Below are positions 40,379 through 51,214 of a DNA stretch of 64,000 bases, in pieces. Origin of the DNA: Diplonema papillatum (lineage: Eukaryota > Euglenozoa > Diplonemea > Diplonemida > Diplonemidae); assembly GCA_030068145.1 (NCBI GenBank), contig JAPJBO010000083.1, positions 365,995 to 429,994 of the forward strand. Direction: 5' to 3'. The translations under genes were made by a program, and so were the position numbers. The notes under the pieces were generated by a model, which saw only the letters and a program-made list of their open reading frames with translations, was not told the DNA's origin and did not search any database. Numbering within the stretch: the first letter of the stretch is position 1; every line of letters starts with the position of its first letter.

Positions 40379-40695
40379 TCTTCCCTCGCGCGCTTCAGCA
40401 CCGCGTTGTAGCCGGTGTCGCCGACGCCGATGACCGGGTCCTGCCTGCTGGTCTGCTTGCTCCACTCCAGGCACGGCACCGCCTTGTGCCGAGACGTTAC
40501 GAAGACGTCCATCTTCGCTCGGTCCTGCTTACTCCCCAACATCCTGCCCCCCCCCCACTCCCAGCCCACACACAAGTGCTGCCGGACGGAAGAAATGTGA
40601 AAACTAGTTTTACGCCTTGAGGCTTTTCGTGTTATTTTGCAGATGCTTTGCGATATTTTGGTGTCTAGGTTCGCGTAATGTCTTCTTAACCATGG
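40379..40695 (-). pseudogene. Tandem duplicate of the 5' end of the 39.6-40.2 kb gene
   Basis: A 313-bp unit (about 40066-40378) is repeated head-to-tail as 40379-40695. It includes the first ~54 codons plus about 120 bp upstream, differing by a few substitutions and an extra C in a C run. The duplicated frame ends after the copied part (REDPWLRRHTRT). Confidence 0.92.
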
Positions 40696-40738
40696 TTGGA
40701 AGTGTCCGGCCGTTGGCCAAGGTGCTTTATTTAGCTCG

Positions 40739-40830
40739 GGGGGAAACCTTAGCTTGATGGTTAGCCAGAAAGCTGCGTCTTCATCGACGACTGGCTGACT
40801 CGGGTTTCAACCCCAGACGCAACTGACGGG
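40739..40830 (+). tRNA. tRNA-like sequence, weak
   Basis: TTAGCTTGATGGTTAG resembles an A box and GGGTTTCAACCCC a B box at plausible spacing. Acceptor and anticodon stems do not close well. It may be a decayed tRNA gene or a SINE head. Confidence 0.25.
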
Positions 40831-40887
40831 GGGCAATCTTAGATGATATCCACAGACTCCCCTGCGACAGTGAGAACGCTAAGAATC

Positions 40888-41064
40888 TGAGCCGGTCCAT
40901 CCCCTCTTGATAGACTGTGATAGACCGAAGAATACAGCACCGGGCAATTCGATGCAGCTCTAGGGACTAGGGATGGACCTGATAGACCGTGGTGGGCCGT
41001 GGTGGACCGTGATTCACTGTGATTAACAGCGGCAGGCACTTCGATGCAGTTTCAAGAGAAAGGG
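40888..41064 (+). repeat. Repeat E, reference copy (no satellite unit)
   Basis: CGGTCCATCCCCTCTTGATA, GACTGTGATAGACCGAAGAA, TACAGCACCGGGCAATTCGA, GACCTGATAGACCGTGGTGG and GCGGCAGGCACTTCGATGCA. Other copies are at 8672, 36335, 46585 and 50475. Confidence 0.82.
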
Positions 41065-42274
41065 ACGACCAGCTCAGGATCGGTCTAGCAGGCCAGGTCC
41101 AGCCAGCGGCCAAATTTCGAGAATCTGGCCCGGCCCTTCGAAGAATAGGCCAGGCCAGATTCGAAAGAGAACAAGTTGAGCTCTTGATCCAAATACACAG
41201 AAAAGGGGCATCCTTCGGCGTGTTGCGCTACCCTTGAGAAGATCAGCAGCTCATTGTGCCCTGTCCCCGCAGCGTCCTGTCGACTGCTCATCATCCGGGG
41301 GCTGTTTACAATAGCCAACAGGGTCGTCTATGTGTTACCACTTCAGGTCTCAGGCCCAACGCATTACTTCGAGCTATTGGCGCTGAGTGCCGCCCTCGGC
41401 AGAATCGTGAAGCTGGCGCATGTGGCGCGCTTCCCGCGGGATTGAACCCTAATCAGTGATTCCTCGCTCGGGGGACCTGGAAAGCTTCCCTCGATCTTGA
41501 GATCGGCATCGTCGTTGGAGTGCTGCGATCGGTTCGTTCACAAAGCATAGCAACAAACGACCAGATGAAAGGACATTTTTGTCATCATGAGAAGGGCAGT
41601 GTGAAGGTCGGCTCGAATGCTTTTGAAACAAAACAAAAGGGGATCGCCGGTGCCTGCGGCACATCAAGTATCTTCATTTCCACACGACCGGCTACGACGG
41701 CGTCCGATCATGATGGATCCCCACCCTCTTTCGTTCTTGGTTCATGCTCCGCAGAAATCTACGGACTCAGACCTTCGTTCTCTGACATAGGAGCACGGAC
41801 CGTGCAATATCCGATTCCCTACTGTTCCCGCGCAACGAGGCCTCAGAAACTGAACAGAGTTCTGCGAAGTCTCTGGGTCTGATGTTTCGCCTCGACGGGA
41901 TTTTTCCCTTTTTCGCAGCAAGCTCTGCAGCCGAACTGCGGCTGCAAAGAGCGCGCCGTTCGCGCGATAGGAGCGGGGCTGCATGAGCCAGGAGGTACTC
42001 GATGGCAAGCCTGCAACCCTCCCCCGTTGCTGCCGCTGCCGTCACCTGATTCCCAGCGAGAGACCCGCTGCAAGCGGGGACAGCACTAAAGAAGATTCCC
42101 GATGGCAGGCCATTCTCCCCTGTCCTTTGCTGTTGCTGCCGGCGCCGAATCGAATTATCAGCGATTGATAACCCGTTGCTGTTGCAAGACGCAAGCACGA
42201 GAAGATACGCAAATGCCTTCCGCCCATCGAGCGGCATAAGCGCTCACGAGCCAGAAGATGCGCAGCAAGTCAGA
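41065..42274. other. Intergenic, nothing recognised
   Basis: Open frames on either strand (for example 41767-42237 minus) have no identifiable domain. The region lies immediately downstream of uL13m and may include its 3' UTR. Confidence 0.35.
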
Positions 42275-43836
42275 TCAGGACTTCCATCCTTGCGGTCTCC
42301 GTCGGCGCGGGATCGGCTCCGCGGTAATCATTGCGTGGTACTGCTCCGAGCCGACGGCTTCGATGGGGAACACGAGCGGGACCGGGTTCGCATCCTTGAA
42401 CGGATGCTCGTCGTCCGCGAAGCAATGCAGCTTCTCGATCCAAAACCTCTTGTGAAGGTGGGTCCGAGGCTTCACTCTGTTGATAGGGTGCACCTTCGGG
42501 ATGCGCTCGTACACTGACAACCAAAGGGGTCGGCACGGATCGGTCAAGTACTCCTCGTCGGCTCGTCGGATCTGGACGCCCCACGCTTTCGGATAACCTG
42601 TGAACGGTGCAGTGCGCATTGGAGACATTTCCCAGCGGTGCGTGTGGTCCTTTTAAGATGGATTGTGTCTGGCGCTCTCTCTCCCTTAGGGTTGCAGCCC
42701 GAGGGAACCGGCTGTGAGCCGAAACTCGACGCCGGTCTCTCCGGATTGCACCAGGAGAGAACTTCGCGGCGGATCACAAAGCACGCGCCCTGCACGAGGC
42801 ACGCGCCCAAGACCCATGCTACGGTCGGGAAGAGGGGCTTCAATGTAGTTGGGAAAACACGTTTCCCCTTCCCCGCGTTCTGCGTGTGGGGTTGCCACCG
42901 GGCAACTGCCGCAGCAGCCGCAGATACGTCCTTCGCCCTTGGCTCACTTTCGGGAGGTGTCGCTGCTCACCTACCAGTGTGTTCCTGGTTGTTGCCCAAG
43001 ACATTTCCCAGCGGTGCGATGCATGGCGCGGGAACGCAGTGAAGCGGACGATGTCCTAGATACTTGACGTGGTGCGCGCTATCTGCCGGCTTGCCGGCCG
43101 ATTCATTTCGCAGCGGGTTTCCTCCCCCTCCCGGGATTGTAAATTGTGTTAGGTAGGGCGCTGCCCTACCTGGTTGTCCTGGCATGACAACAGTGGCCCC
43201 GGAGGCATGAACTGGTCTGATCGGCAGACTTCTAAAAATTCAGCCGGCCGATTATCGACCGGTCGGTTTTTCAACTCCTTTTTTCCGGCCGAAATCGGCC
43301 GCCTTTTTCCTTAGCGCGAACACTGAAGAAACCACGTTTGGCTATTAGTCACCCGGAGACTGCAACTCCGCAAATTCGCTGGCGAGGTTTCAATCTACAA
43401 AAAAGAACGGACCTGTCCTGTACGCGTAAGGCTTCATGCGCCACGGAAGCGGCGTACCGTCGTTGTCATCCATTGCGACGTGTCGGCAGTTGAGGACGAT
43501 GATCTGGTCGCCCATTGACTGCCCACGCTTCCAGTCCGGACGGTGCCGTCCGATCAGGAAGTTGACGAGCTGTTCAGCGAGAGCTTCGACCTCCATGCCG
43601 CGTGCGTCGACGACGCGCCACATTTCGCCGCCTCTGTACAAGAACTTGTTGCCCCAGTCGTTGTTGTACGGCCGTTTGTGTTCTCCGCTCTTCTTCAGCT
43701 GGAAGATCTTCTTCGCGTTGACGTATCGCGTCCGATTCACGACCGGGTCGACGTTCAGCTCGTACAGCTGATCCCTGTCCCAATGCATCAGTTGGCCGGT
43801 GGCCCGCATCGCGGCCGCTGCGGTGCGGCGAAGCAT
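42275..43836 (-). CDS. MRPL13-like: Mitochondrial ribosomal protein uL13m, two exons
   Basis: Structural protein of the large mitoribosomal subunit. Exons 43413-43836 (frame open to a Met at 43869) and 42275-42597 join through a GT-AG intron (ACAG|GTCCGT..TTCACAG|GT), restoring YRTGYPKAWG. Family hallmarks: RGGEMWRVVDARGMEVEALA, GDQIIVLNCRHVAMDD, the HTGYP-like TGYPKAW, and PLWLSVYERIPKVHPINR. These match uL13 (VDA.g..lGRLAs; GD.ViV.N; tGyPgg; v.GMLPkn). The protein is 259 residues from the first Met or 248 from Met12, longer than bacterial L13 (about 142), as often in protist mitoribosomes. MLRRTAAAAMRATGQ at Met12 is a convincing presequence, so that start is preferred. The C-terminal extension is basic. 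Confidence 0.88.
42598..43412 (-). other. uL13m intron containing repeat F
   Basis: GT-AG intron of 815 bp. Positions about 43155-43330 match 48410-48600: GGTAGGGC..TGCC..CCTGG, GTCCTGGCATGACAACA, a self-complementary GACCGGTC core and CTTAGCGCGAACACTG at the end. Confidence 0.75.
43155..43330 (+). repeat. Repeat F, copy 1
   Basis: Shares its start (GGTAGGGC..GCC), the GGCATGACAACA block and the terminal TTAGCGCGAACACTG with 48410-48600. The middle of each copy is a different run of short inverted GGCCG/CGGCC or GACCGGTC motifs. Confidence 0.55.
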
Positions 43837-43924
43837 GGTCTCCGCCCCGCTTGCAAAATACTCTGTCACGCCCCCCCAAGCAGCCCCCTTCTAATAGAAT
43901 GTGGGATCGAAACGTGGCTTTTGT

Positions 43925-44045
43925 TTGTGCGTTCAACTCGCACAGCTGATCCCTGTCCGAATGCATATCACATCGCGATACACACAACACACACCGCTGC
44001 AACGCAACGAAGCATGGTCCGCTCAGTTTGCAAAACACTCTCAAA
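43925..44045 (-). pseudogene. Diverged duplicate of the uL13m 5' end
   Basis: Matches 43750-43865: CAGCTGATCCCTGTCC..ATGCAT, ..GCTGC..CGAAGCATGGTC, CTTGCAAAATACTCT-like sequence, with numerous substitutions. It covers the presequence codons and upstream leader only, and is older than the other gene-end duplicates. Confidence 0.7.
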
Positions 44046-45200
44046 AGCCGGGCACTAGTCAAACAAGCTCTCCGACGTGTCCGACTAGTCGGAAGACCTC
44101 TTCAAAGTAAGCAAGCTTCCTTTACCGGTAAACCTATTAAGAGGGGTCCCGCAAACCGCAAACAAACAACGCATCCGGTGGTCCAGAGCGATGTCGATCT
44201 CGGCCAGTGCGCGTCGTGGACCGTGTAAAGGTCGACGACGGGGCGGTGCTCCATTCTGATAAGATGCAAGGTATAGCCTAACGCGTCGCTGCGAGCACGA
44301 CCTGATTGGTGCTGTTGCTGTGTGTTAAGAAGGACAGCGGGAAGCGTCGTCCGTTTCTGCCAGAAAAGCGTGTGAGGCGCGCTGACTCGGGCGTTTGTAT
44401 CCACATACCATATTCATCCAGGTGGTGCCGCTCTGGCATTTACAACGTTAGCAACTCGGGCTCCTCTCTCAGCACGCAAGACCCCATTCGGCCGTCCTCG
44501 TGCGAAGAAAAGCAGACAGGACGAACACTTCATATTTTCATTTTGCGAGAAAACAAAAGGGAGAGCAGGCGAGAGAGAGAGAGAGAGAGATAGCAACACG
44601 TAAAGTCCGGTGAAAAACACAGTCCTGATTCTCTGAACGGGAAACCGATAGAAGAATGCAGCAAAGAGAGAGAGGGAGGGTATGTATGCGCATGTTTGTC
44701 TGTGCTTGTGGTGGTAGAATTCAACATCGGTGGCCTAACGCGGAGTTTTGTCCGGCGATCAGCTTCTCACGTTTAGGCTAAGACTCTTGCTAGATGGCCG
44801 TGGTGGTGGCGTTGCTCGGAACTGCGGCGGGCTATGGCTTCTTGCCTTATGTATGCTGCGGGCTACGAAGGTCGGAAGCCTAATTCGAAAAAATGGCGCG
44901 CGGCTGCCTTGTTAAACGCCTACATCCGGCACAAACCCCACACGTTCGTCTGTGCTTCGTGCGGGGATTCAGCCTATGTCCTCCCCTTTGCAATTCGCGG
45001 CTGGCGGCCGCCTCGAGTCTCTAAATTGCACGGCCGTTTTGGCCAGGCTTCTGTTTCTCTCTTTTTTGGAAGGGGGCGGGACGGGGGAACGTGTAGGTAC
45101 TTTTTTCTTGTGGGTAGAAAGACCACGCGTTTCATGCCCAGGGATAGAAGAGAAAGTTTGTTGTAAGTCGGTCCACTCCTGACTGCATCGCACTGCTCGA
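44046..45200. other. Intergenic with a (GA)n run
   Basis: A GA dinucleotide run lies at about 44568-44590. No gene recognised. Confidence 0.4.
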
Positions 45201-46550
45201 CGCTCGAATTCACGGCGAAAAGCTAACATAGTTAAGGTTAGAATGCAGAACATCTGTAGCGATGGCCTGCATTAGCCACTGGATGACTACCTCTTCAACC
45301 GTACCGTGTCGTGCTTCAGGCGCTCGAATGCACGGCGAAAAGCTAACATAGTTAAGGTTAGAATGCAGAACATCTGTAGCGATGGCCTGCATTAGCCACT
45401 GGATGACTACCTCTTCAACCGTACCGTGTCGTGCTTCAGGCGCTCGAATGCACGGCGAAAAGCTAACATAGTTAAGGTTAGAATGCAGAACATCTGTAGC
45501 GATGGCCTGCATTAGCCACTGGATGACTACCTCTTCAACCGTACCGTGTCGTGCTTCAGGCGCTCGAATGCACGGCGAAACGCTAACATAGTTAAGGTTA
45601 GAATGCAGAACATCTGTAGCGATGGCCTGCATTAGCCACTGGATGACTACCTCTTCAACCGTACCGTGTCGTGCTTCAGGCGCTCGAATGCACGGCGAAA
45701 AGCTAACATAGTTAAGGTTAGAATGCAGAACATCTGTAGCGATGGCCTGCATTAGCCACTGGATGACTACCTCTTCAACCGTACCGTGTCGTGCTTCAGG
45801 CGCTCGAATGCACGGCGAAAAGCTAACATAGTTAAGGTTAGAATGCAGAACATCTGTAGCGATGGCCTGCATTAGCCACTGGATGACTACCTCTTCAACC
45901 GTACCGTGTCGTGCTTCAGGCGCTCGAATGCACGGCGAAAAGCTAACATAGTTAAGGTTAGAATGCAGAACATCTGTAGCGATGGCCTGCATTAGCCACT
46001 GGATGACTACCTCTTCAACCGTACCGTGTCGTGCTTCAGGCGCTCGAATGCACGGCGAAAAGCTAACATAGTTAAGGTTAGAATGCAGAACATCTGTAGC
46101 GATGGCCTGCATTAGCCACTGGATGACTACCTCTTCAACCGTACCGTGTCGTGCTTCAGGCGCTCGAATGCACGGCGAAAAGCTAACATAGTTAAGGTTA
46201 GAATGCAGAACATCTGTAGCGATGGCCTGCATTAGCCACTGGATGACTACCTCTTCAACCGTACCGTGTCGTGCTTCAGGCGCTCGAATGCACGGCGAAA
46301 AGCTAACATAGTTAAGGTTAGAATGCAGAACATCTGTAGCGATGGCCTGCATTAGCCACTGGATGACTACCTCTTCAACCGTACCGTGTCGTGCTTCAGG
46401 CGCTCGAATGCACGGCGAAACGCTAACATAGTTAAGGTTAGAATGCAGAACATCTGTAGCGATGGCCTGCATTAGCCACTGGATGACTACCTCTTCAACC
46501 GTACCGTGTCGTGCTTCAGGCGCTCGAATGCACGGCGAAACGCTAACATA
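45201..46550 (+). repeat. 120-bp satellite array, about 11.25 copies
   Basis: The unit starts CGCTCGAATGCACGGCGAAA and includes TTAAGGTTAGAATGCAGAAC, ATCTGTAGCGATGGCCTGCA and CCGTACCGTGTCGTGCTTCA. Copies are virtually identical; the only recurrent variant I saw is GAAAAGC versus GAAACGC. Because 120 is divisible by three, an open frame runs through it, but it has no independent support as a gene. The right edge enters a repeat E copy. Confidence 0.97.
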
Positions 46551-46584
46551 AACAGATTCTTTGAATTCGAACCTGAATACTATC

Positions 46585-46690
46585 ACGGTGCACCACACTA
46601 CACCATGGCCTATGAGGTCCCGGAGCTGCATAGTACTGCCTGCTGTATTTCGCAGGACATCACGGTCAGGAGGGAACGGACCGGCTTATG
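46585..46690 (-). repeat. Repeat E, copy at the satellite edge
   Basis: CTATCACGGTG, CACCATGGCCTATGAGGTCC, GGAGCTGCATAGTACTGCCT and GGAACGGACCGGCT match reverse-oriented repeat E, diverged. It adjoins the 120-bp array. Confidence 0.6.
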
Positions 46691-46825
46691 TTGGTCGCGT
46701 TCATCCGGCGGGTGCAGCTAGAAAATCCCGGAGCTACCCTCCATTGTGTTAAAGATGGGGCCCCCCTCGGAAAAGAACGCTCTTTTTCGAGAAACGGGCG
46801 CGATCTTGTACGAGGGGGAAGTTGG

Positions 46826-46872
46826 TTCAGTGATTAGGGTGGAATCCTGGCTCCCATGGGAGCCAGCATCAA
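46826..46872 (+). tRNA. Partial tRNA-Gly(CCC)-like sequence
   Basis: GTTGGTTCAGTGATTAGGG resembles a Gly D arm. TGGCTCCCATGGGAGCCA forms a stem around a CCC anticodon. No T arm follows, so it is a fragment at best. Confidence 0.3.
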
Positions 46873-48409
46873 GTCTTCTTCGAGGAAACACGATGTTCTT
46901 CTGCGTTCACTGACTTGTTGGTTCGTTGTCGGCGATTTCCCTTGTGTCTTGTCGTGTCTTGTCGTGAGGCGGCATATCGGGTTGTCTGGGGAGGAATCGA
47001 AGTACGGAGGACAGCGGTGTAAGTCTGGCTGGGGAAATTTCAGTTTAGTGTTCGGGCAGCATTCTGCGGGGGGAGGGATCCCTGGGCGCGCGAGGCAAAG
47101 AAAAAGAGCACGATGGATCAAAGAACAGGAAGGGGAGAAGGGAGTTCGGGTGCGGGGGGTCGCAAGCGAGTGTGCGGCTGCCAGTGGTAATCCCCCGATT
47201 CGATCTCTGGCATCGGGTAATCTCTGATTCGTCAGATTTTCCTCGATTCAGTCTGCTGAGGAGTAAGAACCCTGATTGACCTCCGCCAGTAATCATATAC
47301 TTGTTCCAAGGATTAAGTCGTGCAAGTCTCAGGATACGGGCACGCGGACCCAGGGTGTACGCTCCACGTGTGGAACGTGTGGATTTCCACACGTTAAATT
47401 TTTTGATTTTTGTTTTCCCCGCGTGTGCAGTGTTCGCTTGAAGACCGGTGCCCAGTCATTTTTCAAAACTGCCTCTGGGCAGTTTTTTTATTTCGAAGCA
47501 TGTCAGGCGTGTGGCTTTTTCTACTACTAGTGTTCGTCTTCCAGGGGTTTCAGCGCAGGCAGCCACGTACACAATGGAGCTTACCTGCAGCCTGGATACG
47601 GCCGAGTCGCGAGCCCCCTCGAGTCAGCTTCGTCAGAATGGCGTAAGGAAAGAGTTCTAGGCATGACCCATCTGGGTTAACTGGACCAAGGTTCGTGCAA
47701 AATGCCGTCGATAGCTATTCGGTTATCCTTCGGCTGGCTGAGGCATTTGTACTGTATCTGTTGTGGCTGTGTTGCTTCTGACTGTGTGCAGGATCCTTCC
47801 CCGAGCGTCTCGGCAGGCCCATGCCAACCAAGTGGCCTGCTTCAGTATTTTCGGCGGGTTTCCTTCCCCTGGTCAGGGCGGTTCACTCCCCATGTTGAGT
47901 TTTTGTTCAGGTTTTCACTGGATTTGATTTCTTGGTCAAGCACCAGCTGGCACAGCCCTTTCTATGAATCAAAACATCAAAGTGACCCAGGAAAAAGGTG
48001 CGGCTGGTCGTTGTCCATTTCATCACACGTTAGTACTGGCCGTTGTGTGCCAGCTGGATCTGCTGCATGTTAGCCGGCTCAGTGTCGTCGCTGGGTTTCG
48101 GCACCGGACGGTAATTAGGGCGCATGTGCAGTGAATGTTTAGCATTGAGTTCTTTTAAGTACATGAACCACACGGATTAACATGCACTTGTTTAGCAGCG
48201 GCTGCCAAACATCCCGTGACACCGCGCAAGGTGGTAAAACGCTCTTTTGTTTTCTTTTCGATTGCTTTTGATGGGCATGCAGGCCTGATATGCAAGAATG
48301 GAAAAGAGACGGGGGAAAAGGAAAAGGGTTGTGCCCTTCGTAGCTCGCCGGGCCAGCGCTCCAGATAGGACTGGGCTAGGTACTTTGGTGGCATGCGGGG
48401 TTTTTTGCA
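46873..48409. other. Intergenic, nothing strong
   Basis: Includes a short piece of repeat D (about 48138-48158). CTTCGTAGCTCGCCGGG..ACTGGGCT at 48337-48385 resembles 9384-9420. No gene recognised. Confidence 0.4.
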
Positions 48410-48600
48410 CAGCCAGGTGGGAGGCAGGTAGGGCCTGCCTGGCTGCCCTGGCACGACAACACTGCTGGTCACTTTTGACCCAAATATGACTGGTCAGCCG
48501 GTCTTTTTTGCCCCAAAACTGACCGGTCATAAATCAGTTTTCAGCGATGGATTTTTCTAGTCATAAATGACCGGCTTTTTTCTTAGCGCGAGCACTGCGC
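48410..48600 (+). repeat. Repeat F, copy 2
   Basis: GGTAGGGCCTGCCTGG, CCTGGCACGACAACACTG, several GACCGGTCAT/ATGACTGGTC inverted motifs, ending TTCTTAGCGCGAGCACTG. Compare 43155-43330. Confidence 0.55.
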
Positions 48601-48925
48601 GTGTGCTTCCACGTGTGGATCCACAGGTATCACATGTGGATTTTGATTTATTTTTTCCCCCACGTGTGCTCGCCACAGGTTGGTCCACACGCAGGGGTGT
48701 CTAGGCCCACAAGCCGCCAAGGCCACACATCCACGTGTCGCCAAGTCCAGTAGTGACGCTATTTTGCTTTGCCCGCCGCACATAGGGGGAGAGGTTTCTT
48801 TTCCCTCTAACCTTGAGCGTCCACATGTGGACCACGCGTATTTTCTCTGAGACCGAAACGGAGCAAAGCCCTGCGTGGACCTTTGGTTTCGGCCCCTGTC
48901 CGATCGGCCCACAGAAATTTACGCG

Positions 48926-49178
48926 CGTGCTCGAGGGGCTGCCTTGTGCTTACTTCGAAGGAGGAGAGGGGGAGAAACAATACAACTACAAAAGTGGGTC
49001 TTTTTGTGTTGAACGCTTACACCCGCCACTGAGCCCAGATTCACCTGTGTTTCGTGCGGGCTACAGCACATTTACCTCCTTTGATCTCTTGCAGCTGGCA
49101 GCCTCCTCAAGTATTTCCTACAAAGCAGGTCAGGGCATTAGCTTCCCATTCCAAATTCCGTCAGCTGACGGAATTTGG
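48926..49178 (+). repeat. SINE-like repeat B, longest copy, plus a 28-bp palindrome
   Basis: Near-complete repeat B to about 49130 (GCTCGAGGGGCTGCC to TTCCTACAAAGCAGGT). It is followed at 49151-49178 by the perfect palindrome centred on CCGTCAGCTGACGG with arms CCAAATT/AATTTGG. Confidence 0.7.
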
Positions 49179-50474
49179 AAATCCGGGCGGCTCAAAAAAT
49201 AAAATAAAAAAGTGCAAAAAACGACCTTCAATGAAAAAAGTCGTGGGGGTCCGGTGGAGGCGTGGGTTAGGCCAGCTGTGCCAGCTGGCTGGCGATCAGG
49301 GGCTGGCCATCGGTGGGTCGCCGCTGGGCATGGTGGGCTGGCTGGCAGAAGTTTGGGGCTGCTGTGGGTGCCGAGTGAGAGAGTCGAAGCTCAGAAGCAG
49401 CCCGGAATTCTTGACAGATTCTCTCCGAGTTGACACAAGTGCCTTGTTCCGTGTGATCTCCGGTCTGCATCTACTCATGCCAATGATTTACCAGCACACA
49501 GTATCTGAGTGGTGGATGAATTTGAAATGGGCTGTTGGCTTCAGGAGTGTGCACCAGGGGCAGGCGAGGGTCACACAGATGGCAAACAGTGCCACCAGTA
49601 CGTTGGTCGATATGTTTAATTTCTCCACCTGAATGTACCGTACCGTTTGCCGGGGGGCGGAGCCCCCCGGACCCCCCCTTTTGGAAGGTTCGGGTGGTCT
49701 GGACGGAGGCTTCTCGATTTCAGAGCGGAAAAAGCAAATTGGCTATTGAGACGGAATTTGGAAAACGGAGGAAAAACGAAGCTAATAGCCTGAAGCAGGT
49801 GCTTATACAAAATAAAAAATCATTTCAGAAAAAAGAAATTTGCCACAAGACTCGTGAGACAGGCGAGTGACCATGAGTTGCAAGCGCCCGAGGACAAAAA
49901 CCGACATCGAGGCAAATCGTCGCAAACGAAACGGAAAATATCTAGTCGAATAAATGCATATGGTTGTTTCAGCTAAAAATGCATAACGGGACGAATTACG
50001 AGGCGGAAAACATAAACTCGTGAATTTATTTCGGCCTGTTCAAACGCAACGGACTTTTACCGCAAAACAAACGACGGTGCGAACATGATTTTCATGTTGG
50101 TGGAGAATCATATCTCAACCCATGCTGATACAGCCGACACACCCCCTGTTTGTTGCGCGCGTGCGTGCAATCAACAGGCTGTCAATCGGCACTTGCATGA
50201 TGATGACAAGCGCGCTTGTATTTAACCCTTTATGGACGGGGGGCATCTATTTATGTCAAAGCCGGAGCTGGAGTTCAGACACTGCGCCTTCTAGATGAAG
50301 GCGTCAAAAAGGAGCAAGGTTTGCTACTGTGAAGAGATGTGCTCCAAAACCTTACCAAGGAGCCCCAGGTCCCCCATTTTGGAGTCGCAAGACTCTTAAA
50401 CTTGATACATAGTTTCTCCAGAAAGCTTTCTGCGCCTTCGTCAAATCCTGTACATTTCCGTCCGAAGGGGTCAA
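49179..50474. other. Intergenic, one GC-rich hairpin
   Basis: CCGGGGGGCGGAGCCCCCCGG at about 49650-49670 is a tight hairpin. CAGGTGCTTATACAAAATAA at about 49796 is another trace of repeat B. No gene recognised. Confidence 0.45.
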
Positions 50475-50845
50475 TTGAGCCGGTCCATCCCCTCTTGATA
50501 GACCGTGATAGTTTGGGTTAGTTTTGGGTTAGAATGCAAAGAACCTGTGGCGATAATCTGCATCGCCGACGGCGCGCTTATCTCTTCGCACGTGATGTGT
50601 CATGCTTTCGCCTCTTAAGCTCGTCTTGATCGTCGCGCTCAGGCGCGCGTTTGGTGCCGCGCTTCCCCTTCGATTGCTCGTCCGTGATAGACCGAAGAGT
50701 TGTGAAAACGGGAATACAGCACCGGGCAATTCGATGCAGCTCTAGGGACTAGGGATGGACCTGATAGACCGTGGTGGGCCGTGATTCACTGTGATAAACA
50801 GCGGCAGGCACTTCGATGCAGTTTCAAGAATTAGGGACGGACCGG
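50475..50845 (+). repeat. Repeat E copy holding a single satellite-like unit
   Basis: Repeat E sequence to CCGTGATAG at about 50511 is interrupted by about 165 bp. That insert includes GGTTAGAATGCAAAGAACCTGTGG, GGCGATAATCTGCATC and GTGTCATGCTTTCGCC, a diverged version of the 120-bp satellite unit. Repeat E resumes after a second CCGTGATAG with ACCGAAGAG. The two flanking CCGTGATAG words look like a target-site duplication. Confidence 0.75.
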
Positions 50846-50859
50846 CTCATCAATATTCA

Positions 50860-51003
50860 ATTTTCCCCAGCGTTGGGTAAGGTTTGTTACTTTTCAAAAG
50901 CGCGTGGTGCTTGCGCCACCAGGGCCAGTTTTCAGACTGTTTTCAGAGTGGAAGTTCGCTTGAGGATCCGGGGAGTTTCCTTTAATCGCGGATTTATGGG
51001 AGG
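50860..51003 (+). repeat. Diverged relative of the 294-bp direct repeat
   Basis: CAAAAGCGCGTGGTGCTTGCGCCACC and GGCCAG..TTTAATCGCGGATTTA parallel 23525-23590. Confidence 0.45.
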
Positions 51004-51214
51004 GTGAACAGTAAACAGGGAGGGGGTCGGTTTAACGCCCCACTTGGTATAGAAATAACAAGTGATGCCACATGTTATGCTGACAGCACGCGACATAACA
51101 TTTGCGATTGCATGTTGTTTTTTTGCACTGTCCGCTGTGATCACAATGCGTCTTTTCACACGACATATGTGGCATGTGAAACCTCGCAACACAAGTGAGG
51201 GGGTCGCGTGGAAG

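Noticed and set aside
45201-46550. CRISPR array
   Set aside because: Units are contiguous 120-bp repeats with no unique spacers, in a eukaryotic genome.
45210-46631. A 473-codon open frame made of a 40-residue repeat
   Set aside because: The 120-bp satellite unit is a multiple of three, so an open frame is automatic once one unit lacks a stop. There is no domain, and synonymous and non-synonymous sites are equally invariant.
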